From: Cupriavidus consociatus
GTDB lineage: Bacteria > Pseudomonadota > Gammaproteobacteria > Burkholderiales > Burkholderiaceae
Assembly: GCF_017814975.1 (NCBI RefSeq)
Contig: NZ_JAGIQA010000009.1
Span: 1-64,000 of the forward strand
Length of the DNA stretch: 64,000 nt
Reading direction: 5' to 3'
Shown here: one piece after another, positions 62,876 to 64,000 of the stretch
How positions within the stretch are numbered: the first letter of the stretch is position 1
Layout of the letters: each line of letters starts with the position of its first letter
Translations under genes and position numbers: made by a program
The notes under the pieces: model-generated
Told to the model about the DNA's origin: nothing
Database searches by the model: none
Seen by the model: only the letters and a program-made list of their open reading frames with translations

Positions 62876-63907
62876 ATGACTTCACGTCCACGAATCGCGA
62901 TGGTGCTGGGCGATCCCGCCGGCATCGGCCCCGAACTGATCGCGCGCCTGCTGGCCGACCCGGCCACCAGCGAACAGGCCGACATCCTGCTGATCGCCGA
63001 CCGCGACGAATGGCGCCGCGGCATGCAGGTGGCGGGCGTCGAGCTGGCGCTGGCCGAGACCGATACGCCCGCACTCGCGCCAGGCGCGCCGCGCCTCTAC
63101 CACTGGGAACTGGACGGCAAGCCCGCGTATCCGCGCGGCGCGTCCAGCGCCGAGGGCGGCCGCTACAGCCTGGGCACGCTGTCGCTGGCGCTGCAGCTGG
63201 CGCAGTCGGGCCAGGCAGACTCGATCCTGTTCGGGCCGCTCAATAAAAGCTCGCTGCACGCCGCGGGCATGGACCACAGCGACGAGCTGCACTGGTTTGC
63301 CGAGCAACTCGGCTACCACGGCAATTTCTGCGAATTCAACGTGCTCGACGGCCTGTGGACCTCGCGTGTGACCTCGCACGTAGCGCTCAAGGACGTGCCG
63401 GCGATGATCACGCCGGAACGCGTCGGCGCCGCCATCGACCTGATCGACCAGGCGCTGCGCCGCGCCGGCATGGCGAGCCCGCGCATCGCCGTGTGCGGCC
63501 TGAACCCGCACAACGGCGACAACGGTGCCTTCGGCCGCGAAGAGATCGACGTGATCGCGCCTGCCGTCGCTGCGGCGCGCGGGCGCGGCGTGAATGCCGA
63601 AGGCCCGTTCCCGGCCGACACCATCTTCCTGAAGGTGCAGGGCGGCCCGTCGCAGCGGCAGTTCGACGCCATCGTCACCATGTACCACGACCAGGGGCAG
63701 ATCGGCATCAAGCTGATGGGCTTCTCGCGCGGCGTGACGGTGCAGGGCGGGCTGCCGGTGCCGATCACCACGCCGGCGCATGGCACCGCGTTCGATATCA
63801 CACAGCAGGGCCGCGCCGATCCCGGCGCCACGCGGCAGGCGTTCCAGATCGCCTGCCGCATGGGTGCGCAACGGCGCGCCGCCGCACGCACCGCCGCAAG
63901 CGCCTAG
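62876..63907 (+). CDS. PdxA-family 4-phosphate dehydrogenase (PdxA2-like)
   Basis: A 343-residue protein. IAMVLGDPAGIGPEL is the family N-terminus; metal ligands are the His in GMDHSDELHWFAEQL, the His in TMYHDQGQIGIKLMGF, and the His in TTPAHGTAFDI. GLNPHNGDNGAFGREE is also conserved. True PdxA oxidises 4-phosphohydroxythreonine in B6 synthesis; PdxA2-type members oxidise D-erythronate or D-threonate 4-phosphate. The Bug neighbour and catabolic setting favour the latter. Confidence 0.86.
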   Translation: MTSRPRIAMVLGDPAGIGPELIARLLADPATSEQADILLIADRDEWRRGMQVAGVELALAETDTPALAPGAPRLYHWELDGKPAYPRGASSAEGGRYSLGTLSLALQLAQSGQADSILFGPLNKSSLHAAGMDHSDELHWFAEQLGYHGNFCEFNVLDGLWTSRVTSHVALKDVPAMITPERVGAAIDLIDQALRRAGMASPRIAVCGLNPHNGDNGAFGREEIDVIAPAVAAARGRGVNAEGPFPADTIFLKVQGGPSQRQFDAIVTMYHDQGQIGIKLMGFSRGVTVQGGLPVPITTPAHGTAFDITQQGRADPGATRQAFQIACRMGAQRRAAARTAASA

Positions 63908-63997
63908 CCACTCGTCCATACATACCGGATCCAGCATGACCGCCCCCGGCGCGGCCGGGGAGCGTTCGCGCCAACGCATTGCCATCAGGAGCTGAAC

Positions 63998-64000
63998 ATG
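63998..64000 (+). CDS. Start codon of a gene continuing beyond the window
   Basis: The window ends with ATG preceded by CAGGAG at 63987-63992, a well-placed ribosome binding site 90 bp after the PdxA-family stop. The product cannot be seen. By context it may be another gene of the same operon, such as a four-carbon sugar-acid kinase. Confidence 0.5.

Overview
The window looks like a chromosomal segment of a high-GC betaproteobacterium of the Burkholderiaceae, most likely Cupriavidus or a close Ralstonia relative. The reasons are the strong GC bias at third codon positions, three Bug/TctC-type tripartite tricarboxylate transporter binding proteins without membrane subunits, pcaIJF with IclR-type operators, a Tad locus containing a DUF3613 protein, and the tail of a 5S rRNA gene at the left edge. 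The genus is inferred from gene content, not from an alignment.

Left part (1-13.3 kb): 5S rRNA end with terminator; a GIY-YIG protein; the organic-peroxide pair ohrR-ohr with a clear operator; a periplasmic DegP/MucD-type protease; a decayed marR-emrB pair; a moxR-DUF58-tgpA operon; a phytanoyl-CoA-dioxygenase-like protein; an IclR regulator of the PcaR/PobR type; and a DHA2 drug exporter divergent from a LysR regulator.

Small envelope genes and hydrolases (13.3-24.8 kb): a secreted 12-residue-repeat protein, YggT, MarR, a glycine-zipper lipoprotein, an acyl-CoA synthetase, a dienelactone hydrolase, an exported phospholipase-D-like nuclease, dodecin, an FhaC/ShlB-type outer-membrane transporter with no exoprotein gene beside it, and two divergent paralogous Gly/Ala/Val-rich lipoproteins separated by a 760-bp region that carries TTACGTAA-type palindromes.

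Tad pilus locus (25.0-38.0 kb): flp, tadV, tadE, rcpC, rcpA, tadZ, tadA, tadB, tadC, tadD, a DUF3613 gene, tadG and a sigma-54 activator, all on the plus strand and mostly overlapping or tightly spaced. The flp leader can form competing hairpins, one of which covers the ribosome binding site.

Right part (38.0-64.0 kb): a YgiW-like OB-fold protein; sbcDC; the beta-ketoadipate genes pcaI-pcaJ-pcaF preceded by two PcaR-like boxes and followed by a palindromic REP-like element, an SDR and a Bug protein; a tricarballylate module (LysR, tcuA, tcuB) divergent from a second Bug gene; a FIST protein; an orphan squalene/phytoene-synthase-like gene; an alpha/beta hydrolase; a SixA-like phosphatase; and a sugar-acid catabolic module (two paralogous LysR regulators, a ketoglutarate-semialdehyde-type dehydrogenase, a DapA-family dehydratase/aldolase, a third Bug protein and a PdxA-family dehydrogenase). 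The start codon of another gene forms the last three bases.

The most notable candidate for something undescribed is the cluster of paired lipoproteins, partnerless TpsB transporter and shared palindromic intergenic region directly upstream of the Tad locus. Secondary candidates are the flp leader hairpins and the short-repeat secreted protein.
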